Source: Psychroserpens ponticola (GTDB taxonomy: Bacteria > Bacteroidota > Bacteroidia > Flavobacteriales > Flavobacteriaceae). From it: a stretch of 64,000 nucleotides of DNA. Location of the stretch: assembly GCF_023556315.2 (NCBI RefSeq), contig NZ_CP116221.1, positions 3,238,001 to 3,302,000 of the forward strand. The letters run 5' to 3'. Every line of letters starts with the position of its first letter. Positions within the stretch are counted from its first letter, which is position 1. Both the position numbers and the translations under genes were made by a program. Under the pieces are notes generated by a model that did not search any database, was not told where the DNA came from, and worked only from the letters and a program-made list of their open reading frames with translations. This document shows positions 25,545 to 34,980 of the stretch, piece after piece.

Positions 25545-26762
25545 TTACAAAATTGAAGTTTCAAAAATAACTTCGCTTGCAATTGTTTTATGAACTGGGC
25601 ATCTTGAAGCAATTTCTTTTAATCTCTCTTTTTGAGTATTGTTTAAATCGCCTATAAATTTTAACTTTTTGCTTATATGATCTAAATACGTTGGTCTATC
25701 AATTTCAATTCCTAAATCATCACTATGCTTTCTTGAATGTGTAACATAAACAAATACTTCTTTTAAATCCCATTGTTTACGCTGTGCATATAATTTTAAA
25801 GTCATTGCTGTACAAGCTATTAATCCTGCGTTGAGATATTCATATGGCGAAGGCCCAAAATCGTCACCTCCAAAAGAACTTGGTTCATCTGCTAACATTG
25901 AATGGTTTTTAGTTTGAATTGATGTTGTAAAGTTATCTTCGATTAGATTTAAGTGGCCAACTAATTGTTCTCCATTGGTCTCTAGCATTATGTTTTCCTT
26001 TGCTTTAAAATAACGTTCCACCCAAGTTGCAATGATATTACCTACATATTTGCTATCCTCTGACTTTGATAATAAATGATCTGCATTATCTAATGACACA
26101 AAACTCTTTGGGTGATGTGCATTATGATACAATTGCTCTGCATTTTTAATTCCAACAATGGTATCAATTGGGGAATGTAAAATGAGTAATGGTTTTCTTA
26201 AGGTTTTTACGATGTCTAGTAAGTCTGTTTTATCGAAGTCTGAAACAAATTCTTCATCAATTTTAAAAGGTCGTCCGCCAATATTCACCTCAACTTTACC
26301 TTTATTTTTTATCTGATCAATCCCATGAGAAAACAAATGTTTTACATGATCGACAGCTGCTGGAGCTCCAACAGTTGCAACAGCTTTGATGTTGTCTAAC
26401 TTAGAAGCTGCAACTAAAACAGCTGCTCCACCTAATGAATGACCAACTAGTAATGATGGTGCTTTATAATTCTCTTTTAAAAAATCATTTACAGCAATGA
26501 GGTCATCAACATTTGCTGAAAAATGACTATCAGCAAACTCCCCTTCGCTTCTTCCTAAACCTGTAAAATCAAAACGCAATACACCAAAACCATGATTTGT
26601 AAGAGATCTACTAATATTCTTTACTGCACTTAATGTACTACTACAGGTGAAGCAATGAGCGAAAATGACAAAATAGTTTGGTTTTTGATTGGCAGGTAAT
26701 TCTAAATACGCCTGAAGCTTGATTCCTTTTTTATTTACTATTTGTAGTTTTTCGTTTTTCAT
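25545..26762 (-). CDS. Alpha/beta hydrolase-OsmC fusion protein
   Basis: 405 aa bifunctional protein. Residues 1-250 are an alpha/beta hydrolase with nucleophile motif GHSLGG (about 107-112) and the late His in DNADHLL (about 228). Residues about 260-405 are an OsmC/Ohr-type domain with [21 protein letters not shown], where the Cys is one redox residue, and SRCPVHKTI supplying the second Cys. This fusion recurs in bacteria and probably links ester hydrolysis and peroxide reduction. Cytoplasmic; lies 62 bases after the aldo/keto reductase gene start-side neighbour and 68 bases before the phosphoesterase gene. Confidence 0.87.
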   Translation of the reverse strand: MKNEKLQIVNKKGIKLQAYLELPANQKPNYFVIFAHCFTCSSTLSAVKNISRSLTNHGFGVLRFDFTGLGRSEGEFADSHFSANVDDLIAVNDFLKENYKAPSLLVGHSLGGAAVLVAASKLDNIKAVATVGAPAAVDHVKHLFSHGIDQIKNKGKVEVNIGGRPFKIDEEFVSDFDKTDLLDIVKTLRKPLLILHSPIDTIVGIKNAEQLYHNAHHPKSFVSLDNADHLLSKSEDSKYVGNIIATWVERYFKAKENIMLETNGEQLVGHLNLIEDNFTTSIQTKNHSMLADEPSSFGGDDFGPSPYEYLNAGLIACTAMTLKLYAQRKQWDLKEVFVYVTHSRKHSDDLGIEIDRPTYLDHISKKLKFIGDLNNTQKERLKEIASRCPVHKTIASEVIFETSIL

Positions 26763-26824
26763 AATTAGTGGTTTATCTTGATCTAAAACGACCTTAAAAT
26801 TCTAGAGAAATAAATTTTGATTTA

Positions 26825-27787
26825 TTAATTCCAATTTAATTGTTTTCGTTCATTCCAGTAGTTTGTCGGTTTTATTTTGAAATCCTTAAGTTCTTCAATG
26901 TCTGTATTTGATAATTTAAATGACTCTATTTTTAAGTTTGCTTTTAAATGTTCAATAGTTGAAGCTCCACTTAACACCAAACTATTATTAATGGTCTGCT
27001 CACAAAACTTTAAAGCTATGGCATCAATTCCTACTCGATATTTATAAGATAATTCTTCTAATACCTTATATAAATCAGCATAATGTGAGAAATTGTGATT
27101 TTTAAGAAGTCGACCATTAGCCAAAGCTTCTTTGAGAATTATTGTTTTATTTTGAGAATTTAAATCCGTTTTTATGGTGTTTAAACTTTGATCTAAAATA
27201 TTGTAGGTCACCTGAAAGGCATCAAATAACTGTTTATCATCAATAGTAACATCTAATGCTTTTTTGATGACTTCTGTTTGGTTTAGTCCAGTAGTTGTGA
27301 TACCTATTTGAATATTGAATTCATTTTTTAAATATGCTAATCGATTTAATACGGCTTCATTTTTTAATACACCTGTTTCTAATGTTGCAGAATGAATCTG
27401 ATACACTTTTAAATTTGGAAGGAAGTCTTTTGAGATACTCCATTGTTCATTTAGTTTAGTTACACTATGTTCTTTAATTTCATGAACTAACGCGTCTGGA
27501 TTAAAATTTGCCACATAAGTGTAGCCCCATTTTGTAGCAATTTGAATCGTACTATCATCTTTAGTTTTTAGCCAATCGAAAAGTAACTGTTCAGCTAATC
27601 CATAGCCAGGAGCTGTATCAAAATAGCGCACACCAAGTTGGTAAGCCTTTTCTAAAACCTCTAACCCTTGAGCTTTAAAAGAAGCTAAATCGATATTTTT
27701 ATTAGATTCTTGACGAACATTTATATACTGAGGTCTTCCTAAAGCTGCAGTACCTAAACCATATTTTTGATTCTGAATGGATTCCAT
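26825..27787 (-). CDS. Aldo/keto reductase
   Basis: 320 aa NADPH-dependent oxidoreductase of TIM-barrel fold. FDTAPGYGLAEQLL (about 58-71) holds the catalytic Asp and Tyr, IATKWGY supplies the Lys, and VYQIHSATLETG the His position of the tetrad. The C-terminal SGASTIEHLKANL is the coenzyme loop. Substrate not predictable; similar proteins in this order are called L-fucose-dehydrogenase-like or simply AKR. It follows selO by 17 bases, in the methionine/thiol repair operon. Confidence 0.85.
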   Translation of the reverse strand: MESIQNQKYGLGTAALGRPQYINVRQESNKNIDLASFKAQGLEVLEKAYQLGVRYFDTAPGYGLAEQLLFDWLKTKDDSTIQIATKWGYTYVANFNPDALVHEIKEHSVTKLNEQWSISKDFLPNLKVYQIHSATLETGVLKNEAVLNRLAYLKNEFNIQIGITTTGLNQTEVIKKALDVTIDDKQLFDAFQVTYNILDQSLNTIKTDLNSQNKTIILKEALANGRLLKNHNFSHYADLYKVLEELSYKYRVGIDAIALKFCEQTINNSLVLSGASTIEHLKANLKIESFKLSNTDIEELKDFKIKPTNYWNERKQLNWN

Positions 27788-27804
27788 AAAATAGTCATAC
27801 GTTT

Positions 27805-29367
27805 TTAAGAACTACAAGATAACATTGAACAACCTACTTTATGCCTAGCCCAATCTGGACGTTTAGCAAACCACTTTTCATGATTTGGTTGTTCTTCATA
27901 AGGTTGTTTTAGTAGTTGAAATAATTCATCAATTAATTTGTAATCTCCTTTATTTGCATCATCGATGGCTAATTGTGACATATAATTACGAAGTACATAT
28001 TTTGGATTTACAGCATTCATTTTTAATTGCCGTTCAGTATCAGATAATGCTTCTTTTTCTAATCTGAAATCATAGCGTTCAAACCAATCTTTCCAATGTT
28101 GTGCAATCTTATCTGAAACTTCATTTGGCACATAAAAAGCGTCTTTTACAATCTCTAAACCTTTTTTACCATCTCTTTTTTTTAAGTTGCTTAAATTTCT
28201 GAAAAAGATAGTCATATCAGTTTCAGTTAGAAGTAAAGCATCTTCTAACGCTTCAATTAGCGTCTTATCCTTATCGTCACTAGCTTCTAATCCTAATTTT
28301 GATTTCATCATTTGTAAGGACTTTGCTTCAAAATCCGTTTTATACAATTCTAAAATAGTTTCTATAGGTTCTGTTTCTTCAATTAGAGGATACAGCGCAT
28401 TGGCGAGTTGGTATAAATTCCATAGTCCGATATTCGGTTGATTTCCATATCTGTATCTTTTATGTTGATTATCGGTTGTGTTTGGCGTCCATCCAAAATC
28501 GAAACCTTCTAGCCAACCGTAAGGACCATAATCGATTGTTAAGCCTAGAATTGACATATTATCTGTATTCATCACACCATGAACAAAACCAACACGTTGC
28601 CAATGAATAATCATTTGCAAGGTACGTTCGGAAACTTCAGCAAAAAATTGAATGTATGCCTCTTTTGAAGGTGCTCCTAAATGCGAAAAATGATGTTTAA
28701 TAGTAAAATCAACTAATGTTTTTAATGTTTTATGATCTTGTCTAGCTGCAAAAATCTCATAACTCCCAAACCGTAAAAACGAAGGTGAAACACGAGACAC
28801 AATTGCTCCTTTTTCATGAGCAGGATTACCATCGTAAAGCATATCTCTTAAAACCTCATCACCAGTTAATGCTAAAGACAAAGCTCTAGTTGTTGGTACT
28901 CCAAGATGAAACATGGCCTCACTGCACAGGTATTCTCTAATAGAAGAACGCAAAACTGCCAAACCATCTGCAGTTCTTGAATAAGGCGTTTCTCCTGAGC
29001 CTTTAAGCTGAACTGCCCATTGCTTATTGTTGTGTTCAACTTCAAACAAATTAATAGCTCTACCATCTCCTAATTGTCCTGCCCAATGTCCAAACTGATG
29101 ACCACCATAACACATAGCGTAAGGTTTTGTGTTTGGTAAAACTTCATTGCCAGTGACTATTTTAGTAAACAATTCATTTGACAAATCGTTTTCTGAAACA
29201 CCCAAAACTGAGGCCATTTCCTTTGAAACATGAATCACTTCTGGAGCTTTGGTTTGTTTTGGATTTGTATAAGAAAAGCAGGCGTCTTTAACTTGTCGTC
29301 TAGAATTCTCTAAAATAGAATCTGCTGGTAATTCTTTTGTGAATGTATGTTTTAAATTTAGGTTCAT
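27805..29367 (-). CDS. selO: SelO family protein adenylyltransferase (YdiU)
   Basis: 520 aa pseudokinase-fold enzyme that, in characterised relatives, transfers AMP from ATP to hydroxyl side chains of proteins. Motifs: GGHQFGHWAGQLGDGRA (88-104), LKGSGETPYSR near 121 with the conserved Lys, HGVMNTDN (263-270) and the metal Asp in IDYGP (279). It ends in a Cys-rich tail (VGCSMLSCSS) at the place where eukaryotic SelO has selenocysteine; here ordinary Cys. The ATG overlaps the stop of the upstream glutaredoxin-like gene (ATGA), so the two proteins are made together. SelO of E. coli is reported to AMPylate a glutaredoxin, so this pairing is suggestive. Confidence 0.93.
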   Translation of the reverse strand: MNLNLKHTFTKELPADSILENSRRQVKDACFSYTNPKQTKAPEVIHVSKEMASVLGVSENDLSNELFTKIVTGNEVLPNTKPYAMCYGGHQFGHWAGQLGDGRAINLFEVEHNNKQWAVQLKGSGETPYSRTADGLAVLRSSIREYLCSEAMFHLGVPTTRALSLALTGDEVLRDMLYDGNPAHEKGAIVSRVSPSFLRFGSYEIFAARQDHKTLKTLVDFTIKHHFSHLGAPSKEAYIQFFAEVSERTLQMIIHWQRVGFVHGVMNTDNMSILGLTIDYGPYGWLEGFDFGWTPNTTDNQHKRYRYGNQPNIGLWNLYQLANALYPLIEETEPIETILELYKTDFEAKSLQMMKSKLGLEASDDKDKTLIEALEDALLLTETDMTIFFRNLSNLKKRDGKKGLEIVKDAFYVPNEVSDKIAQHWKDWFERYDFRLEKEALSDTERQLKMNAVNPKYVLRNYMSQLAIDDANKGDYKLIDELFQLLKQPYEEQPNHEKWFAKRPDWARHKVGCSMLSCSS

Positions 29368-29612
29368 AGGTATTTATCGAGCCATTTTAAGAGTTCTTTT
29401 TCTGATGGATTTCTTAATCGTTTTGTAGTTATAGTTATGGTAGGAAAATTGAGCTTCTTATTGCTGTATAAGTTACATAATTCTTCAGCAAAATCTAAGT
29501 TTTTTTCTACATCAAGAAACCTATAATCAAGATTTCGATGCTCAAAAAACGTTTTATAATACTGAGTTTTATGGCACCTTTCGGTGCCATAAAGTTTAAT
29601 TATGTTTTTCAT
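29364..29612 (-). CDS. Glutaredoxin-like protein with a single active-site cysteine
   Basis: 82 aa thioredoxin-fold protein. It starts IIKLYGTERCHKTQYY, where the CxxC of dithiol glutaredoxins is CHKT, leaving only the N-terminal Cys. LNFPTITI (about 56-63) provides the cis-proline loop, and a C-terminal helix follows. Such a protein could still resolve glutathionylated thiols in a monothiol way. Short compared with standard glutaredoxins (about 85-110). It overlaps selO by 4 bases and follows msrA by 13 bases. The family is not certain; NrdH-like or Spx-like are alternatives. Confidence 0.7.
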   Translation of the reverse strand: MKNIIKLYGTERCHKTQYYKTFFEHRNLDYRFLDVEKNLDFAEELCNLYSNKKLNFPTITITTKRLRNPSEKELLKWLDKYL

Positions 29613-29625
29613 TTAGGAACATAAA

Positions 29626-30165
29626 TTAATTGAGTTTATCAGCATGAAACTGCCTCAGCTTTGTTAATTTAGGAGTAATCACAAAACTACAATACCCATT
29701 ACCTTGATTGTTTTTATAATACTCTTGATGTTCTTTTGTAGCTTCATAAAACTCATCTAAAGGTGAAATCTCAGTGACAATGGGGTTTTCAAAATAAGGT
29801 TGAAGTTCTTTAATAACAACTTCAGAAATCTCCTTTTGAGTTTCATCATGATAAAAAATCACTGAACGATATTGCGTACCACGATCTGCACCTTGACGAT
29901 TCAAAGTTGTAGGATCATGCGTGGTCATAAAAATGATAACAATATCTTCAAATGAAATGATATTAGCATCAAAGGTGATTTGAATAACTTCAGCATGACC
30001 TGTTAATCCAGAACAAATCTCACGATATGTTGGATGACCAGGAACAGTTCCGCCAGAATAGCCAGAAACCACTTCTTCAACACCTTTTACTTCTTGAAAT
30101 ACTGCTTCTGTACACCAAAAACATCCACCTCCTAAAGTTGCGGTTTGTAATTTTTTAGTTGTCAT
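29626..30165 (-). CDS. msrA: Peptide methionine-S-sulfoxide reductase
   Basis: 179 aa. Reduces the S-epimer of methionine sulfoxide in proteins. The active-site motif GGCFWCTEAVF (13-23) contains catalytic Cys15 and a neighbouring Cys18. GYSGG, GHAEV and the GADRGTQYRS segment complete the family pattern. No signal peptide. The start overlaps the msrB end by 11 bases, so they are translationally coupled. Confidence 0.95.
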   Translation of the reverse strand: MTTKKLQTATLGGGCFWCTEAVFQEVKGVEEVVSGYSGGTVPGHPTYREICSGLTGHAEVIQITFDANIISFEDIVIIFMTTHDPTTLNRQGADRGTQYRSVIFYHDETQKEISEVVIKELQPYFENPIVTEISPLDEFYEATKEHQEYYKNNQGNGYCSFVITPKLTKLRQFHADKLN

Positions 30166-30616
30166 TAGTCATCTCCTTTTCGAGCTGCATAGATTCAGAA
30201 TTAATACAATAACGCAATCCACTAGGTTCTGGACCATCAGGAAAAATATGTCCTAAATGTGCGTCACAAGTATTACACATCACTTCTACTCTAACCATTC
30301 CGAATGAAGCATCTCTTTCATACTTAATGGCATTTTCTTTAATTGGTTGTGTAAAACTCGGCCAACCAGATCCAGAACTAAACTTAATCGTAGAATCGAA
30401 CAAAGGTGTGTTGCAACAAATACAGTTGTATTGTCCTTCATCATAAATACTACACAAGTCTCCACTATGAGCACGCTCAGTTCCTTTTTGTCTAGTAATT
30501 CTAAATTGCTCTGGAGTTAATTGAGCTTGCCATATGGCTTCTGATTTTTCTACTCGTTTGTCTGGAGTAGGATTTCCTTTTACGGAAAAGCTAATAACGT
30601 CTTTCCAAGTAAGCAT
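30155..30616 (-). CDS. msrB: Peptide methionine-R-sulfoxide reductase
   Basis: 153 aa. Reduces the R-epimer of methionine sulfoxide. Zinc ligands come in two pairs: CICC (65-68) and CNTC (114-117). The catalytic Cys is in RYCINSESM (137), and the GSGWPSF and HLGHIFPDGP motifs match the family. First gene of the msrB-msrA-glutaredoxin-selO run. No clear promoter was found in the 187 bases upstream, which holds a 9-base inverted repeat (ATGCTTTCA at about 30651 and TGAAAGCAT at about 30718) of unknown significance. Confidence 0.95.
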   Translation of the reverse strand: MLTWKDVISFSVKGNPTPDKRVEKSEAIWQAQLTPEQFRITRQKGTERAHSGDLCSIYDEGQYNCICCNTPLFDSTIKFSSGSGWPSFTQPIKENAIKYERDASFGMVRVEVMCNTCDAHLGHIFPDGPEPSGLRYCINSESMQLEKEMTNDN

Positions 30617-30803
30617 AAAATGGGTCCTTTCTTTTATTAGTTAATACTATATGCTTTCAACTAAATAATAGTCGAAAAAAAGTTTAATTTCTTACAATCA
30701 AATCTGTTCCAACTCATATGAAAGCATTTTATAAATTTACGACAAATAAAAGCGTGTATTTTACATTAACTAAAGTTTAGTATTTTTACTAAAAATCATT
30801 TCT

Positions 30804-32018
30804 ATGAGTCCTCTTATTATTAAAACAGAGCAATTTGTCACTAAGTATTTAAATGATAATTTAGATTCAACATATGTGTATCATAATATTGCTCATACCC
30901 AAAGAGTTGTCGCTAAAGCACATGAACTTGCAGAAGAGTTAAAATTAAGTGATACTGAAAAGGAGCAATTGTTATTGGCTGCATGGTTTCATGATACTGG
31001 ATTCACAAAAACCATTGATGGTCATGAAAAAGAAAGTGTGAAAATTGCTTCAGATTTTTTAAAAGATGAAAACGTTTCAGAAGAAACTATTAAAAGTGTT
31101 TCAGAAATTATAATGGCAACCCAAATGAACTATGAGCCAAAAAACAATTTGGAAGGACTTATTAAAGATGCCGATTGCGCTCATGTGTCTAGTAAAAATT
31201 ATGAAGACTATGCCTCACTTTTACGAAAAGAGTGGGAATTAACATTAGGCAAAAAAGTGACTAAATCTGAATGGTTACAAGAAAACATTAAGTTTATTAC
31301 CAATCATACATTTCATTCTGCGCTAGCATCAGCAAAATGGGAAAAACGAAAAGGAAAAAACTTAGCAAATCTTTTAAAAGGTCAAAATAAAATTAAAGAA
31401 AGTACAAACAAGTTAAAGCAAAAAAAAGCAGAATTACAGTTTAAAAAAGAAAAATTAGAATTACCAGAACGCGGTATTGAAACCATGTTTAGAGTTGCGC
31501 TTCGGAATCATATTACTTTGAGTGATATTGCAGATACAAAAGCTAATATTTTATTATCTGTGAATGCAATTATCATCTCTTTAGTACTTTCAAATCTGGT
31601 ATCAAAATTAGACAATCCTTCAAATCACTATCTAATTTGGCCGACTGTTATTTTTGCATTATTTACTGTTGCATCCATAGTTTTATCTGTACTCGCAACA
31701 CGACCAAATGTAACTCAAGGAAAATTTACAAAAGACGATGTTGCTAATAAAAAAGTAAACCTTTTATTCTTTGGGAATTTTCATAAAATGAAGCTAGATG
31801 AATTTGAATGGGCAATGCATGAAATGATGCAGGATAGAGACTACCTTTATAGCTCGCTTACTAAAGATTTGTACTTTTTAGGTTTGGTTTTAAATAGAAA
31901 ATATAATTTACTTCGTTTAACCTATACCGTATTTATGATAGGAATTGTTATCAGTGTTATTTGTTTTGGAGTTGCTTTTCATTTAGCTGAAACTGGATCA
32001 ACAAGTCCTTTAATTTAG
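30804..32018 (+). CDS. HD-domain protein with Pycsar-effector-type membrane domain
   Basis: 404 aa. The N-terminal half is an HD metal-dependent phosphohydrolase domain with His31 (IAHTQRV), His63-Asp64 (AAWFHDTGF), a further His74 and Asp122 (IKDADCAHV). A Lys/Glu-rich coiled linker (about 190-222) leads to a membrane domain with helices at about 250-270, 277-297 and 374-396. The segment RNHITLSDIADTKANILLSVNA is typical of DUF5706, the domain used as membrane effector in Pycsar antiphage systems. No pyrimidine cyclase is next door, so defence function is unproven. HD fusions of this type are widespread in flavobacteria. Confidence 0.8.
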   Translation: MSPLIIKTEQFVTKYLNDNLDSTYVYHNIAHTQRVVAKAHELAEELKLSDTEKEQLLLAAWFHDTGFTKTIDGHEKESVKIASDFLKDENVSEETIKSVSEIIMATQMNYEPKNNLEGLIKDADCAHVSSKNYEDYASLLRKEWELTLGKKVTKSEWLQENIKFITNHTFHSALASAKWEKRKGKNLANLLKGQNKIKESTNKLKQKKAELQFKKEKLELPERGIETMFRVALRNHITLSDIADTKANILLSVNAIIISLVLSNLVSKLDNPSNHYLIWPTVIFALFTVASIVLSVLATRPNVTQGKFTKDDVANKKVNLLFFGNFHKMKLDEFEWAMHEMMQDRDYLYSSLTKDLYFLGLVLNRKYNLLRLTYTVFMIGIVISVICFGVAFHLAETGSTSPLI

Positions 32019-32024
32019 AAATTC

Positions 32025-34400
32025 TTAAACTTTAATCTCTTTCATTAAATCATCATAAGTATAAAAGTCTTTATCATTATTTTCTTTATGATATAGAACA
32101 CTTACTCTAATTGCTTTTAAGCCTGTCACTGCTTGTAAATCTTGTAGTTCTACAATTTCCATATCATCATCTAAATACTTCTTAGATTGTAAGAATTTGA
32201 TATATCGTAAGTATTCAATTTCATCTTGTTTTTGAGAATATACAATACTAATTTTTCCTTTTTGAGTAACTCTTTCTGTAGTTCCTTTAATGTAAGCTTT
32301 ATCTACTCGCTTTTTAACAATTTCATATCGAGCATTATAAGTTCCATCAACATCAAATTGTTTTTCATCCATTCTAAAACTAATAGATAATGGTTGATTA
32401 AATACCAAAATCATTGAAGCTACATCTAGTGAAACCGGAAAGCTCTTTTGCATTAAATAAAATGCATTTTCCATTTCAACCATGACTTGTAATTGCCACA
32501 ATCTTAAGTTGTACAAGTAAATAGGATTAAAGCTATCTTCTTTAGTAATAGATTCACCTATATACATGTTATGCTCGACTCCATCAGTTTTAAAACGTTC
32601 AAAATAATGTGGATACATCTCTTGAGCATCAACTTGTTTTTTATCTAAAAGCGCAGCCATTTCTTTATTGATTAAAGCAATAGTATCATCGTAGTTTTTT
32701 CTATGAAGATATAAACCTTCAACTTTATTATCTATACTATTAAAATAATTTTGAACTTTATCTTTTAAAGCACCTATAACTCTTAAATGGTTCAAAACTG
32801 GATCAATATCATGCTTAATAAAAGCTGATATTTGTTGCTCACTATCCACTTGAAAATTGGATTCTAAACCTTCTAAATATGTACTAATTTGATACAAGAA
32901 TTGCTCATAAATTGGCAAGTTTTCAATTTGTAATGCGTTAGTTACAATAGATTTTATAGCGGTTAACTGAATTGATAAATCTTTTCTTGTCGCTGAGTTT
33001 CTTGCTTCTGAAGAGCCTTTAATATCTATTTGACCAAATAATGGATAAATATTTTCGAAGGCTATTTTATTAAAATTAGGTTCGTTGCCTTTAAGTTGTT
33101 CCTTGATAAAATTTTTAGCTTCTTTTTTAAAACGCCAATGCACACTTGGATGTATCGATGTACATTCGGTTTGAATGATGGCTTCAATTAAGTTTTCCTC
33201 TTCATTTTTAGAGCGTTCAACAGCTGTGACAATAAACGACATCACATCATTCAACTTATTAGCATTAATGCTATTAAGAACTTTAGGTTCTTCTGAAACA
33301 ATTTCAAGAATTCCCAATAATTCTTTTTCATTAGCTATAGGCGCAAAAATTGCACTTTTTATATGTTGTTCTTTCAGTGTTTTATATTGAGGAGCTTTTC
33401 CTTTTGATAACTCATAATATTTGTCAACATCTGAGACTGAATAAAACTTCTTATCTTTAAGCAAGGTTCGATAAGACATACTACATAAAGTACCCGAACA
33501 CGAATTAGATTCTAAATCATTAAGCAAAAAGCTATTCATTTCAGCTCCATATACACGTTCGAATCGATCTTCTTCTTCATTATAAATTGAGAATCCAACT
33601 TTAATATTTTTTAAGCCTAAAAGCGATTGAAATATTTTATGAAAATCATTCATAAAACCTTCATTTTGTCTCTTTTCTTCACCAATTAAAGCTGTTTTAA
33701 TATTTGAAATCGATTGATCATCTGTAACATTAAAAACATTAGAAATTACAAACCCTTTAAATGTGTAGCTATCTTTAGGGAATTTTTCTTTCCATAACTC
33801 AATATTGTCAAAATTATCTAACAGTTCATCGACATCGTTTTGAGTGATTTTTGGAGCATTTTTAGTAGGAATAATTTCAGTAAAATCTGCATTATACAAT
33901 ATTTTATAATATTGCATGATCCCTTTAGCATTTGGAATTTCGTAATAAAAAGGACGTTTAAAATTTATATCAAATCCATAACAAAATGCCAAAACAATAG
34001 TACAGGCAATAATGTACTTATCGTCTTCAGGCATGTTTTTTATCTTTAATTGAAAATCGTCACCTGCCTCTTTTATGATGTTCTTAAATCGTTCAGAAGA
34101 ATTAAAAATAAGATTATGAATAGGTACAGATGCGGTCTTAATTTCATTCTTAGTTAAGACTGGGCTAAAAGAATCTTGAAGAATAATACCAATTTCCTTT
34201 TCTCGCTCTTTCAAAATAGAAACATCACTAAATCCATCACGCAAAATTGGAAAAGCATCCGCAGTTTTTAAAACACGCCTTGCTTTAGCAACAATAAATT
34301 CATCATCACTTTCGGCTAAAGCCTCGTAATGCTTCAAAAGTTTATTAAAACTAACTAAAAGTTTAAAAGGCGATTCTAAATTATCGTTGAGATCTTTCAT
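32025..34400 (-). CDS. GAF-domain-containing protein of unknown function
   Basis: About 791 aa soluble protein. A mid region (about 235-400) has a GAF-like sensor fold (SLLGLKNIKVGFSIYNEEEDRF and SAIFAPIANEKELLGILEIVS). The N-terminal 200 residues are helical and end near a hydrophobic patch (YIIACTIVLAFCYGFDINF). The C-terminal 380 residues are mostly helical with no catalytic motif I recognise. The start is put at ATG 34400, just after a predicted -7 box, not at a GTG at 34418. It converges on the HD-Pycsar-effector gene with 6 bases between stops. Perhaps a signalling protein, but no output domain is evident. Confidence 0.65.
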   Translation of the reverse strand: MKDLNDNLESPFKLLVSFNKLLKHYEALAESDDEFIVAKARRVLKTADAFPILRDGFSDVSILKEREKEIGIILQDSFSPVLTKNEIKTASVPIHNLIFNSSERFKNIIKEAGDDFQLKIKNMPEDDKYIIACTIVLAFCYGFDINFKRPFYYEIPNAKGIMQYYKILYNADFTEIIPTKNAPKITQNDVDELLDNFDNIELWKEKFPKDSYTFKGFVISNVFNVTDDQSISNIKTALIGEEKRQNEGFMNDFHKIFQSLLGLKNIKVGFSIYNEEEDRFERVYGAEMNSFLLNDLESNSCSGTLCSMSYRTLLKDKKFYSVSDVDKYYELSKGKAPQYKTLKEQHIKSAIFAPIANEKELLGILEIVSEEPKVLNSINANKLNDVMSFIVTAVERSKNEEENLIEAIIQTECTSIHPSVHWRFKKEAKNFIKEQLKGNEPNFNKIAFENIYPLFGQIDIKGSSEARNSATRKDLSIQLTAIKSIVTNALQIENLPIYEQFLYQISTYLEGLESNFQVDSEQQISAFIKHDIDPVLNHLRVIGALKDKVQNYFNSIDNKVEGLYLHRKNYDDTIALINKEMAALLDKKQVDAQEMYPHYFERFKTDGVEHNMYIGESITKEDSFNPIYLYNLRLWQLQVMVEMENAFYLMQKSFPVSLDVASMILVFNQPLSISFRMDEKQFDVDGTYNARYEIVKKRVDKAYIKGTTERVTQKGKISIVYSQKQDEIEYLRYIKFLQSKKYLDDDMEIVELQDLQAVTGLKAIRVSVLYHKENNDKDFYTYDDLMKEIKV

Positions 34401-34419
34401 AATGACATTTTGAAACACA

Positions 34420-34427
34420 CAAAGTTA
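34420..34427 (-). promoter_or_regulatory. Candidate -7 box for the GAF-domain gene
   Basis: Minus-strand TAACTTTG, a perfect TAnnTTTG, 19 bases before the ATG at 34400. No convincing TTG at the -33 place. Confidence 0.4.
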
Positions 34428-34516
34428 CAAATTAATAGCTTAGTCGCTATAAATAAGACTTTCTTACTGTCAAAATGTTACAAGAAAAAAAATATAAATT
34501 GATAAAATTAAAAGTA

Positions 34517-34978
34517 TTAAAATCCTAAGATTCCATAGGTCCAGTTTGAACCGTCACTAATAAATATGAGGGTCTTTGTTCTATTGTTTCCGCCTACTGT
34601 TGTATCCATATCTACAGGTCCTGCATAACCTGTACTGCTATCTCCTGCAAAGAATAAAACACCATCAGTAATGACTGCAGGATCTAAAGTTATATCTGCA
34701 TTATTAGTGTCATGCACATTTCTTATGATGTAGACTCTTCCTGGAATTGGTCTAGGATCTGGCAACTCAAAATCTTGATCATTTGCAGTTGGATTTAAAG
34801 AAATATAAACACCATCAGTATCAGAAATTAGTGTAGTTGTAGCTGCTCCTGTTAATGTGACATGTTTAACAGACAGAGTTCCGTTAATATCTAATGTGCT
34901 TAGAGGTGATGTTGTTCCTATACCTACTTGAGCAAATGAGTATAAACTACTCAACAAAGCTACTATAATACTCTTCAT
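34517..34978 (-). CDS. Small exported protein with a GIGTTSP-type N-terminus
   Basis: 153 aa. Signal peptide (about 1-17, ending YSFA), then QVGIGTTSPLSTLDINGTLSV, a pattern seen at the start of many flavobacterial exported fibre- or adhesin-like proteins. The remainder is beta-rich (GRVYIIRNVHDTNNADITLD) and ends TYGILGF. No enzyme motif. It is last in the alpha-glucan operon, 2 bases after the GH97 stop, so it is co-translated with it; a role in starch use is possible but unshown. ATG at 34978 preferred over TTG at 34984. Confidence 0.65.
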   Translation of the reverse strand: MKSIIVALLSSLYSFAQVGIGTTSPLSTLDINGTLSVKHVTLTGAATTTLISDTDGVYISLNPTANDQDFELPDPRPIPGRVYIIRNVHDTNNADITLDPAVITDGVLFFAGDSSTGYAGPVDMDTTVGGNNRTKTLIFISDGSNWTYGILGF

Positions 34979-34980
34979 AA

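Noticed and set aside
31068-31080. GAAAACGTTTC as another LacI-type operator
   Set aside because: It lies within the coding sequence of the HD-domain gene and is only partly palindromic.
30804-34400. A complete Pycsar antiphage system
   Set aside because: No recognisable uridylate or cytidylate cyclase is encoded next to the effector-like gene, and the neighbour is a convergent GAF protein with no cyclase motif I can see.
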